Source: Tulasnella sp. 424
Lineage: Eukaryota > Basidiomycota > Agaricomycetes > Cantharellales > Tulasnellaceae
DNA: 64,000 bases
Direction: 5' to 3'
NCBI GenBank assembly: GCA_019633425.1
Contig: WSUB01000015.1
Coordinates: forward strand, 345,692-409,691
Shown piece by piece: positions 13,658 to 24,792 of the stretch. A program made the position numbers and the translations under genes. Positions within the stretch are counted from its first letter, which is position 1. Each line of letters begins with the position of its first letter. A model generated the notes under the pieces. That model was not told where the DNA came from. It ran no database searches and saw nothing but the letters and a program-made list of their open reading frames with translations.

Positions 13658-16600
13658 TCATGAGGCTTTACTCTCTTGTCGATCGCTAGATCTACTATCG
13701 TAACTGAGTCGTTTACCCAAAGAGGGCTTTGGGATTGCGGAGGAAATCGCGGTCAAGGCGCTACCGAGGCTGACTCGCTTCGGGTTCGGAACGGGTGAAG
13801 GGGAGCGATCTCCATGCTGCCGTGGGTGGAAACGACGCTCCAGCCTATCCTCCCCCTCCTCCCCAGAAATGACAGACCATTCGCTGGTGCCTTCTTTAGA
13901 GTCGTTCGCGGAGCTATCCGTAACTGATCGGTCAGGAGTGGCATCCACTCGAGACGAACTAGCTGCAACTTCAAGGGGTTCGTGTTCGGGTGTCGACGGT
14001 TGCTTGATGAGACTGCGAGCATATTCGAGATCGCGATATATAGCCTCAACGGCGTTATCAACTCCCTTCTCCTGAAAGTCGGTAGATGGTCGTTAGCAAT
14101 GGTTCCCTAGAAACGAGATTCCTCCTCGACGTACCGCTCTAATCTTCTGACCAAGCAGCTTTGCCTTTTCAATCTGCTTGACATCCGTTGTGGCAAGACG
14201 AATTGCTTCAGTCAGGCTATCTACAGTCAGCTTCCGGACTGAGGAGCCAACGTCAAGTGCTTCGACACGATCGCCCCAGAAGAACTGATCTCCAAAGAAG
14301 GGCTTAATGATGGTTGGAATACCGGCTACCAAGGAACACCCGGTCAGTCTTTACTATTCACATGCCTGCTGTGGAAAGGGCATACCTCGCAAACTAGCTC
14401 CCGTTGTTCCCGCTCCTCCATGATGGCACGCCGCATCGATCCTAGGGAATAGCCAGTCATGGGGAATCGACTTGATTGGGTAGATTTGCGGGGGAAGCTT
14501 GATTTCGGGGACCTCTGGGTGCACGTTGTTCTTCTTTGTGGCAAGTCGATCGGACCATCCTTTCGAGAGAATGGCGTAGACACCACTTTGCTCCACAGAC
14601 TCCACAACGGCGCGAGTCATGGCTTCGGGATCAGAAACAACGATGCTTCCGAAACCGATGTATATAACCTTCTTTCCGAGCTGGTGGGCCGTATCGATGA
14701 AGGACACCAAGTCCGCGGGTGGGGTCCATTTCTTCTCGGCACTGTCGTCCGGATCGTCCAGGAACCAATATCCTAGAAATGTCCACACGGAAGTTAGATA
14801 AAGACCGCAGTCGAACCAGGGAACTACTAACCAGTCACTCTGATCCACTCATACCAGTCAAGTGGAGGTGGCACGACGGAAGGACTGAAGTTGTAGAGGA
14901 ACGGAACGCGGTGCTGTTCCATCTTATCGAACGTCGTGCTTGAAATGCCAAGAATATTGCGTCTCCAACGGTTAATCTGGCCAGCCATTGCACGCCAGAA
15001 AACTTGATCGAACATGACGTATGTCTGAAACGCCAGGCCGACATCAGTAAGTCAGGACTGAAACCGGCGGAGGCAGAGGCATACCATATAATTGTAGGAA
15101 CCACCCATCTGATCGTAAAGCAGTCAGCGATCTGTTAGGAGCGAACTGGCGTAAAGGAGACACACCTTCCTTTCCGGGACTGCGAAGGCGTGTGGGTAGG
15201 CTCTTGTTCGAGTGAATGGCATAGTGAAGGCACGGAAGTATGGGATCCGCAAGGCTTCAGCGATGTGAATGCCAGCCATAGCGCTTGGACTTTCAATGAG
15301 GAGATCCGTTCCTTGGCAAGCCTTCCACGACGTCACGAGCAGGTCATCGAGCCAGCCTCGGAACTAAATGTGTGGATTAGCCAACATTCGCGGTGACAGT
15401 TTGCCGGAAAATATACCTTCTGCAACGTCTCTTTAAGGAAGCCAACCGTGAACATGCCATTCTCGACGCAAATTCTCATGAGTTCCGCAGGGTCGCCACC
15501 GACAGCGGTGAACTGGATCCCGTGCTGCGGGAGGAGTAGAGTGTCAATGGATGAATCGCTCTCACGCAAGTGTGGGGTAGCTCACCCCTTCAACCCAATC
15601 CTTGTATTCCTCATGTGTCGCGATACGGCAAGTGTGTCCGTCTTGTTGAAGCCTCTTGCAAAGAGCGATGTAAGGTTGACAATCTCCTCGGCTTCCAATC
15701 GTCAGGCACGTGATATGCATCTTCTCCGTTGGTTTGAAGGCGAGGAAGGTGGATGAATTCGAAGTGAACATCACAGCTGGTAAAGTATCCGACTCTGGTG
15801 GGGGGCGCGGTCCGTCCGTGTATGAAGCCGATTCGCCCAGGTAGCCGGCAGGTTCCAATTCTTCCAAAATCAAAGCGTCTTTCTTGGACTGGCTGGGAGC
15901 TTCGGGTTCGCCGGTCTGCAGTCGGCGTTGGACGTCTTCAATTTGCTTGTCCAACAGATCGACAAGAGCGGCGCGTCTTTCGATCGAATTGAACTCGAAG
16001 AAAAGCTCCTCGTGACCCTTGATGATGATGACGAGACCATGGTGCCCGAACCGGAAAGCCTTGGACGGCTCGGTGGAAATAATGTCACGTAATGGGATCT
16101 TCATCTATGAGATTGTCTCGCAGGTCAGGTTGTGTACACCCTCCAAAAGACGTTGGCAAATCACTACCCACCAAGGTCTTCCTCAACGGCTGCCCAGACC
16201 GATAGCAGAAACAATTCGTCGAGACGTAAATCCTTCCGAACAGCGGCAGGACTCGGAATAAGTACCCAGGGAAATCTATCAAAAGCGCTGCATCAGAACG
16301 AGGAACCAAAACTCGCAACAGAGTCCGAGCATAGGGCTTACATCCCAATAATTGCTCCTTTTCATCCAAAGCAAAGTACGATCTAAACTTGTCCACGACC
16401 AATGGGTCCAGACCATCCGACGATCCCGGAGCCTCCAGTATCGAGAATCCAAGCTGGTTACTACTGTCTCCGGTGCCTCCCGATCCGCCTATAATGGACG
16501 AACCAGTATGACTACCCGTCATAGCACCTCCCACACGAGACTCGTACACCTCCTTCACCCTCGACGCATCGTCGTGATACGCAAACGCACTCTCCTGTGA

Positions 16601-19467
16601 CCCAGTCACACCGCCGGAAGACGTGCCAAATATCTTTCGATAGGGCGCTTTAAGCAACGCGGGGACGTATCCAGCCAACGAAGAGCTCGACTGGCCGACG
16701 GGGTTGCCTTGAGAGTCGTGTACGTTGATATGGTGGAATGTGTCTGCTTCGTCGTCCGTATGCGGCGGGTACGTATGATCCGGAATCGATGTCACGGGTT
16801 GAAGGGTCCGGACGCTCCCTGGACGAGGCGTATCCGTTGTCGAAGTATCGTCGCGGAAATTGGCTGGAGTGACTGTGTGTCTTGAGGTCGTATCGGTAGA
16901 GAGGCGGCCCGAAGCAAGATTCGTCCCACCAACTGCGGGAGCGTAGCTGATGTGAGTGAAGTCGTCATCGGGAGCTGCAGTCGTGTTAGCATTGGAGGGG
17001 GTGGGCGCGCTCGATCCACGACTGAGTCCCAACAGCGAGGTGAAATGGCTGAGTCGAGAGGTGGTGGCACTGGGTGAAGCCGGGGCTGTTGTCACAGTCG
17101 GAGGAGCGGAAGCAAAGTGCGCAATAGACCCTCCTGGAGCCGAAACCGTTGTCGCCGTCGACCCAGTCGACCCAGTACTTCCAACTGCTTGCAAAACCGA
17201 TCCCCTGACAGCCGTTGTCGTATCCCGAACGGTTGCAGACGGCAGCATCGCACCTGCTTGCATCTCCATCCGATCTTTGTACGCCTGAATCACTTCTTTG
17301 ATCTGGACAAGTGCTGCAGGCAAGTTGTGGAAGTACGCGAAGAAATATGAATCAATCGCATAATTGTCGTCCTTGTCCACAACTTTGACTTCGATCGTGT
17401 CTGAAAAATCCATAGCACCGGATTTCTCGATGTCGATGATGGCAGCGAACGGTAATGAGATCTTCACGCTGTCTCCGTGGTTCTGGGCTTTGAAGATGAC
17501 TTTCTTGATGGCTTTGACCCATTCGTCTCGGCTTGGAATCGAGTCGGCTTGGAGGTGTAAGATCTTCTGGTTTGTGCGGAGCTTGAAGTCTCGCTCGCCG
17601 TATGCTTCACAGGTGATAGCGTAACGAAGGTCGACGTTGCCGTGCGGGAAGTATGGATCCTTTTCACCCAAGGGTCAATAAATGCCCAATCCAAGGTAAG
17701 ACGAAAACGATAAACACTTACCGCTGAAGACTGGTACCACGATAGCACGTCGTTCTTCAGCACATACCAATGCTTCGACCATCTCTTCGTCCTCGAAGCT
17801 TTCTTGGCGAGGGACCCGGATTTCAATACTTGATCCTTTTGGGTAAAAAAGCACAAAAGCGAATGGAATCAGAACTGTATTCACAAGGCGACTCCCTGCC
17901 CGTCTCCTACTCACCTCCCTCGCTGGCATATGCGCAAAGAAGCACAAGTGCCCACTCGTCAAGTACATGTAACCTTGCAAAAGCACGCTCCGGAGTAACC
18001 AACAGGGCATCTCCGCAATGACCTCTTCGACTTCGCGTAGTCCGAAGACCTCTCTCAGCTTCTCGGCCAGCCTCGCTTTGCGCTTCGACCGCACGGTGGC
18101 TAGACTATCTTGACGAGTTTGGTTTGGCAAGAGTAGTTTGGGAGGGAGACCCGAAATTGGTGAAGTCGTAAATGGAGCTGGGGAGCCTCTTCCTTCCGGC
18201 GAGAGTAAGTGAAGGCTTCCAGCAAATGACGTCGTTGCTGGGGAAGGTGCAGTGGGGTCGTATTTGGCCGCAAGAGGTAAAGGCGGAGGTCGATTGGCAG
18301 CGGCCGCCAAGTCAAAGTCTTCATGACTTTCCTCTTCCAGATCGTCTAGCTCGTCGTCAGGCGCTTCAGACTCGCTCGTGGGGCTGAAGTAACCTTCGGC
18401 TGGGACGCCGAGGCGTGATTTGCCCTTGTTGGGTCGGGCAGTAGCTGGTGTTCCTCGGTTCGAACGTGCGACGGGACGATAGATAGCGTGGATGGACGAG
18501 GCCATGAAATCTAGACCCAAGGCGGTAAATGAATTAAAGAGAGCCGCTTAGGCGAGACAAGCAGGTGAAATAGCACGCCTACTCACCCCGGCGCCCCTCG
18601 TTGTCATCATCATCACTCCCACTCGAAATAGCAGATTCTCGTCGAGTTCCAATCGAGGGTCTTTCACTGGAGACGGCGTCCTCATCCCGGTCTTCTTCCC
18701 AAGGAATGGCCTGTAAAGCTTGAATAAGAGTTTGGGTTCCCGCACGCATCTGCCCCGTATTGTACGTCAGTGGCTGATTGGCCCATGACGAGTCCCCCCT
18801 ACTCACCGAACCGTCACCCTTGAAAGCACCACCAAGCGCTCCAAACGCTGCCCTGGATGGATAGGCTACAGGAGGAGGGGTTTCAGCGCGAGAGGAGGCT
18901 TCGGACGCTGCGGTTGACTGGGCTTCGCTCGCGACTGTCATTGTGTGAGTGTGGTAGAGCAGTGAGTGATGGTTCGTTGTTAGTTGAAGTTGTTTACGCG
19001 TCAATTTGGCCCGTCAGCATATGAATCATAGGCCCTCCGAGAGTCAGAACGTAGCCACTAGATTTACCTGGATTGGGAGGCTCGCTCTTTGGTGTTCCAG
19101 CTCCGCTTACATCGGTCCGATTACTTGCTTCGGCACCACTCTCCTCGTTTTCGCCGCTTGTACGAGGCTTCCTGCGTCCAAGGCTTATGCCGCTCATGCT
19201 GAGACGTTTGCTGTGCCTGTTGCTTGAGCTGCCGCCGCTGCTGACTTTACGGTCGGTTGAAGACTTCTTGTTGGAGAGGGACTTGCTCCGACTGAGCTTG
19301 TCAAGCGTCCTCGAGAGGAGGCCTCCTTTCTCTTCTTGCTCATCGCCTTCAGAAGCCGGAGAAGGAGGTACCGAGGGCTTTGGTTGGAGACCGAGTACTG
19401 ATGGTGATGTGTCTACTGTTGTTCCGGGGATTGGATTCATGGGTCGGGGTGGGACGGACGATGCCAT
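13658..19467 (-). CDS. ATG26: UDP-glucose:sterol 3-beta-glucosyltransferase ATG26/UGT51
   Basis: Transfers glucose from UDP-glucose to ergosterol; in some fungi it is needed for pexophagy. Many exons on the minus strand join in phase. Order: a Ser/Pro-rich N-terminus from MASSVPPRP (19467) with a basic patch around [15 protein letters not shown]; a first GRAM domain ([37 protein letters not shown]); a PH domain ([45 protein letters not shown]); a Ser/Thr-rich linker; a second GRAM domain ([28 protein letters not shown]); then the glycosyltransferase with [18 protein letters not shown] (sterol-binding half) and the UDP-sugar signature [29 protein letters not shown]. The C-terminal 130 residues are Ser-rich and end at 13658. 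The start ATG at 19467 is in good context, but the first two exons are low complexity, so the N-terminus is less certain than the rest. Confidence 0.93.
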
Positions 19468-20086
19468 CCTGGACTGGAATGAGATAGGGGCCCACGAAAC
19501 GGGAAAGGGAGGAAGAACGAGATTGGGCTAGTGTGCAATGGAGGGGGATGGTGAGCGTAAAGACGGCAACTGTAGACTTTGACCTTGATGAAGGGCTGGT
19601 GTTACTGAGGCGTGTTGGTGGGAGTAACGGTGTTTGTCTGCTTTTGGGGAGAGTCGAGAATCGACGGTCGACGTCAATCCTTGTATCATTGCTTCTCTCT
19701 AAGTTTTTCTCCCAGGCTACATCGAAATCTCCGTTCACACCCATCACACCTGGTCGGACGCCTTTCCTACGAGCTGACTATCCAGATATGAGCGGTATCA
19801 AGCGTTTTACATCACTATGATATCGCTTTGGCGTTCCCCGATTCTACGTAGTAGGAGAGGGTTTTGTCGAGGTTGAATGCGTGTTCCGTGTTTCGTCGCA
19901 TGATTTCCCACCCCTTAGCCCCGTGTTTTACTGCGGAGGGTGCTTTGTAATTCTCTATCTTTGAGTGATCTTTTGTTTTTCTTATATAATTTGCCCGTTG
20001 ATTTTCCTTTATCGCACGGATCGTTTTGCGCCAGTTTCCTTCCCAATTTCCCTCCTGGTCGCCGTTGACGGCCTGAGACCTTAAGG
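19468..20086. other. Region between ATG26 and the Helitron-type relic
   Basis: Upstream of ATG26 (minus) and of the Helitron-type frame (plus). It is T-rich around 19920-20040. I see no gene. Confidence 0.5.
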
Positions 20087-21403
20087 ATGATAGCTTGTTT
20101 ATTAAACTTGTCTCGCGATCACTTACTAGTCCGCGCTCGTCGCGTTCCCTTTAAACAAACTGATTCTTGGAGGGTCTCTGTTGGGCTTCTTGTTGCGAAG
20201 CGCGACAAAGATACTGTTTCCGCTGCTGTTGTTGACTACTTTCTGTCATGTCTACGCACTGAAGTTCTTTTTGGTGGTGGGTCTCTGTCCCTCGAGGTCG
20301 AAGACCGTCTTCGTGCTTACTTTGGGAGCTTAATCGATATCCTGTTGGTTGATGAGGTTGCAGCGGCGCTTGACCGCGAGCATAGGAACGAGGAACTCCG
20401 TCTGAAAAAAAGGGAGTCGGTACGCGCTCGCCGTGCTGCTGAGAGTGCACATGCTCGCAATGCCCGCCTTGATGCCCGTCGTGCTTCCGAGAAAGAGTCT
20501 CGTAAAGCCTCAGCTGCCGCCGCCATTGCCTCCGCCGTTCAATCTGATTTGGACTATGATTCGTCTTGGCCTCAAATTCCCCCTAACGACTTCCTGGAGG
20601 CCTGTTGCGAGGATTATGCCGCCGCGACTAATAATAAACCTCCTCAGGTCTGTTGCTGTTGCTCCCGCGCGCATCTCGATGTCAAGATTTCTGAGCTTGT
20701 TATTGGCCCTCGATCTCCGGAAATGTCCCTTTTGGAGTCGTTGAAGGTGCCGTCCGGGGACCTTCGCGCTTCCTTTGAATTCCCGTCCTTTCCCCTACTC
20801 AACGGATACATGCTCGACGTTTTGGGTTGCGCGTCTCGTTCGGGAGACATTGTTTTTTTTTTCTGTGAAGACTGCCGGAGCACTTTGGGTCGAGGCAAGA
20901 TGCCCCGTTTCGCGCTTGCAAATAATCTTTTCCGTAGCCACCTTCCGCATCAGTTTCACGACCTTACGTGGGTCGAAGAAATGGTTTGCTCTATGTATCG
21001 CACGACTGCACACGTCACTCGCCTTTATCACTCGTCGAACCCGACCGACCCCCTGGTGTTTCACGGAAATACATGTGCACACGATATGAACATCGTTTCA
21101 ACGGCCACGGTTCTTCCTCGAACTCCCACTGATATATTAGGTCAGCTTTCTGTGGTTTTTGTTGGTCCTGGTCCTCTGAAGGAATCTGCCCTAAAGTCTG
21201 TCTTCCGCATCCGAAAAACCAAGGTCTGGGAGTTTTTGATGTGGCTTATAGAAAACAACCCTTTGTACGAGGATAGGAGGATCGCAAAGATTTCATCATG
21301 TTGTCCTCAGCGCCAAAACGCCCATTCCCGGTCACTCCCTCTCGCGCAGCCAAATTTAGCGGAGCCTCCGCTTCCACAGTCAAAGGGACCGACGCCATGG
21401 TGA
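20087..21403 (+). mobile_element. Truncated Helitron-type protein (DUF6570-like N-terminal region)
   Basis: A 438-codon frame. A basic Ala/Arg-rich stretch (LKKRESVRARRAAESAHARN) is followed by a Cys-rich motif (CCCCSRAH). Next is a segment that matches the conserved region found N-terminal to the replication/helicase part of fungal Helitron-like proteins: CEDCRSTLGRGKMPRFALAN, DLTWVEEMVCSMY, FHGNTCAHDMNIV and LSVVFVGPGPLKES. The last recognisable motif is WLIENNPLYED at about 21243-21275, where the Rep/helicase region would normally follow. Instead the frame turns into unrelated sequence after about 21290 and stops at 21403. No helicase motifs follow in any frame, so this is a decapitated or 5' fragment. 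Family membership is from recall of the motif string; the truncation is seen directly. Confidence 0.7.
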
Positions 21404-21560
21404 TCGACGGATCACCGTCTGGCCTATCATGGAACCCTGACCGCAAAGAGCGTCCCACTACTCCGACCCCCACAGCACGCTCCACTCGTGGAAGCGGGGC
21501 TGCCGGAGGTTCATCCGCGGTCAGCAAGTCGGTCCAGAACTGGGCAGGTGTCTGCGCGAC
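21298..21560 (+). other. Unrelated Ser/Thr/Pro-rich open segment at the Helitron breakpoint
   Basis: Directly after the break in the Helitron-type frame an ATG at 21298 opens a different frame (PKRPFPVTPSRAAKFSG, then a Pro/Thr/Ser-rich stretch) that continues into the 42-bp repeat. I do not recognise it. It may be captured host sequence or simply non-coding. Confidence 0.3.
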
Positions 21561-21608
21561 CGATAGTAAAAATGTACTACAAAACGCCACGTGTTTGCTC
21601 AGTTCCGC

Positions 21609-21768
21609 TTTTCTCTTTGCATACGAACTTCAACAGCTATATCCGATTTCGCTTTGTATACGAGCTTCAACAGCTACATGTCTCCGATTTTCTCTTTGTA
21701 AACGCGCTTGAACAGCTAAATGTCTCCGATTTTCTCTTTGTATCCAAGCTTCAACAGCTAAATGTCTT
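21609..21768 (+). repeat. 42-bp tandem repeat, about four copies
   Basis: Units of about 42 bp sharing ttctctttgta and cttcaacagcta follow one another with point differences. As 42 is divisible by three, the frame starting upstream stays open and spells a 14-residue repeat (LQQLHVSDFLFV, LEQLNVSDFLFV, LQQLNV). A coding role is not shown. Confidence 0.8.
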
Positions 21769-22545
21769 ACTCAGCAAAACTCGAATATATTCCCATCTCT
21801 AAAATATCCCGCTAGAATCGGGGACTGGCGCTTGCGCCGCTACGATTCAAAAAGCAATATCGGTCGGCTCCGAGTCTGGATTGGAGTGGTTGGTTCACGT
21901 GAATGCACGGCAGGGTGGGCGGCCGCCGGCAAGTGGCTCCCTATGACCGATAGAATTACGCTGTGGATTGGTCCTCGGTTCAAGTCTAATGGGCGGATCA
22001 TCGACATTCGTGACAAGGCATATCTAAGCGAATGTGAAGGTGAAAATGGAGGTAGGACATGCATGACTGGGCTCCGTTGCCGATGAAAGTCGAGCATGCC
22101 TGCCCCTGTTCTCGTTGTGATCATCGGGCTTGTAGTAGAAAGGGAGATATCAAGAATGGAATTACGTTGCTGGTTATTTTCCGAGATTGGAAGTATGACG
22201 ACATAACAGAAGTCGAGGCACATAGAAGCCACAAACACTTCATCATCGACGAACGATCTCCATCGAAACACGCATACGCATGCTTCCGCTAAAAATAGTC
22301 AAAGACCTGCAGAATCTTGCATAATCCAGCCTACGAATAGCTCTTTGTTGACAGTGTGGCGTTGAACAAACAAGTTCGCTTTAAGGTGCCTGAAAGGACA
22401 AACGATCGTCTCACAACGCGTGAGATCGCGTTACCGAAGGGCGGAATACGGCCGAGAATGATTAGGAAATGTTATCATCCTGGCCTCGGCGAGGAGGGGA
22501 TGAAAGTGAGCCCAAAAAAAAGAACACCGATGAGGCGATGTGTGT
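21769..22545. other. Gene-poor stretch
   Basis: Short overlapping frames only. No motif or intron chain that I can recognise. Confidence 0.5.
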
Positions 22546-23029
22546 AGGGAAGATGGGCGCCTAACGAGTACGGAACTGGGATATGCTCCTCGCTCCATTT
22601 CGCGGCACCTAAAGGGAACGAAGAAACGACGAATATGGGGCGAAGATGGTTAGGAAACGTTAACTTTCTCGTTCCGCCATTCGGAAACGCGATCTCCCAC
22701 GTCGTATCTTCAATTTCCGCGCCTTTTCTTCAACCGTAAGTCTACAGTCCTTCGCCAGTCATTCATGTCCAAGTCCTCTCGAAAATCATATCTTTTATGT
22801 GAGCTTTCCAGGTCTGCAGAGCTACTTTCCATCTTAATAGAGATCTTCCGCTTCGACATTTCAATCCTAACACCAACGGAAGCCCTGGTTGAAGCCAAAC
22901 TCTGTGTCCAGTGCCTTATCTCCAGACTGGATCGCTATCATTCTACCAGAGCTGCTGAAAATTATATGATTGCAATTCAACCTAGGCTACCAATGCACCC
23001 AGATCAAGGCTCTACCCCAAGCAGAATAC
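22546..23029 (+). repeat. Direct repeat, copy 1 (484 bp)
   Basis: Begins ggaagatgggcgcctaacg and ends accccaagcagaatac. It matches the copy at 23279-23779 along its whole length with scattered substitutions and small indels. Copy 1 lacks a short segment present in copy 2 near its start (the sequence around 23310-23325). Confidence 0.88.
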
Positions 23030-23278
23030 TGTACTATGCCGGTGTTACCGGGCCATCAGAGACACCGAGACACGCGCCAGAGCGGCGCAACCGTACCGGG
23101 GGGACGTGGTCTAAGCGGAGAGGTCGAGTTGAATGTGGGGACCGGCGGGCCAGGGCAAACCACCTCAGGTCCCCTTACGAATTAGATTTAAGCGATTGGA
23201 GTTGCTCTCATTGTCAGGGTATTGTGTGCCTACTTAAGAGACCGAAGATCGTTGCTGTTCCTGATTGGCAAGGCGATC
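23030..23278. other. 249-bp spacer between the two direct-repeat copies
   Basis: Sequence not found in the second copy. It carries no recognisable gene. It could be part of the original duplicated unit lost at the right edge, or later insertion. Confidence 0.4.
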
Positions 23279-23779
23279 AGGGAAGATGGGCGCGCAACGA
23301 GTACGGAACTGGGTTGATACATTTGTTTCATCCTCGCTCCATCTTCGCGGCACCGAAAGGGAACCAAGAAACGACCAATATGGGCGCGGATGGTTACATA
23401 GGCAACGTAACTTCCTGGTTCCGCTATTCGGAAACGCGATCTCCCACGTTGTGTCTTCAATTTCCGCGCCTTTCTTCAACCGTACGTCTATGGTTTTTCG
23501 CCAGTCATTCCTGTCCTAGTCCTCTCGAAAATCATATATTTTATGAGAGTTTTCCAGGTCTGCAGAGCTACTTTCCATCTTAAAATAGATCTTCCGCTTC
23601 GACATTTCAATCCTAACACCAACGGAGGCCCTGGTGGAAGCCAAACTCTGTGTCCAGTACCTTATCTCCAGACTGGATCGCTCAGATCATTCTACTGGAG
23701 CTGCTGAAAAATCATATGATTGCACTTCAACCTAGGCTACCAATCCACCCGGATCAAGGCTCTACCCCAAGCAGAATAC
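23279..23779 (+). repeat. Direct repeat, copy 2 (501 bp)
   Basis: Partner of 22546-23029. Long identical blocks include attcggaaacgcgatctccc and gaagccaaactctgtgtcca. Small indels relative to copy 1 break any shared reading frame, which suggests neutral drift after duplication. Confidence 0.88.
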
Positions 23780-24790
23780 CATGACCAAGACAACCGGGAC
23801 ACGAAGGGCATCGACAGGCTGGCTCAGCATCCATCGTCGCGTCCTTGTGATGCTCGGTTGGACTAGCTACACCGCACGAGGACGACACAGGTGTAGGGCA
23901 CATCGTTTTAGTCTTCCGCCTCCTACAGAAGACTAAAGCAAACGTATCTGCAATCATCGATCACGAATGGACCTGTTTACTCATCGAGGTTCCACCCGCT
24001 TCCTTGCTTTGCCCACCTCCGTGAAGCCCATCTTCGCCTGTCAACACTCCTACCGAACAGTACAGTGGTTTTCGTCACATCGCTAGGCCAGGGGAGGTCA
24101 AAGAGCGACCAGTGATACCATAGACTCACCACAGCGGATGTAGCTTTCGTGAGCTACACCCAAGAATTAAGTCAAAACCATATGTATTAGTGGTGTTGGA
24201 GCAATAGAGGTAGTACGTCTGGAGCTTGCGGGATCTCTTTGGCGGCATGGCAGAGGCCCTCCTAAGCCTGAGACATGCAAAGTGATATCGATCACCGGCG
24301 GTGCTGTCTTCGGGCAGAGTCATACGTAGTAAACCTCTCAGAACTCGACATGGAAGGGTTCGAGGGCTGACGAGTGACATTCTCGTGCATCAGATTTCCC
24401 CTTGACCAACTGCAACTCCCTCACCATGCCGTCCTGTTCGAGCTCGGACCACAGTGATTTCGCAGCGTGTGCGCATTCATTCGCCCCATACTGGTCCCCG
24501 CCCCCCTTCTGGTGCATGCTTTCGTCTCTGAAACCCCAATTATCCGGGTTTGGGGAATTCCGCGTGATGTTCTACACTTGAAATTGTCAAACTTCCGTGA
24601 TCCGCTGGCCAAACCCTGGAAAGGGGTCTAGGAAGTGATGATAGTGCGAGATAGAGTCACCAAAGCGATGTAAAGATCCCTGTTGTCCAATGTATCACCC
24701 CGAACCACACGCGGACAAGAAGGGATGACGGAATAGAGGAAAAGATGGCCGGCTTCGCTATGCCTGGATATCAGTGTGAATCTCCGCCGG
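23780..24790. other. Gene-poor stretch
   Basis: No recognisable gene on either strand; short frames only. Confidence 0.5.
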
Positions 24791-24792
24791 AA

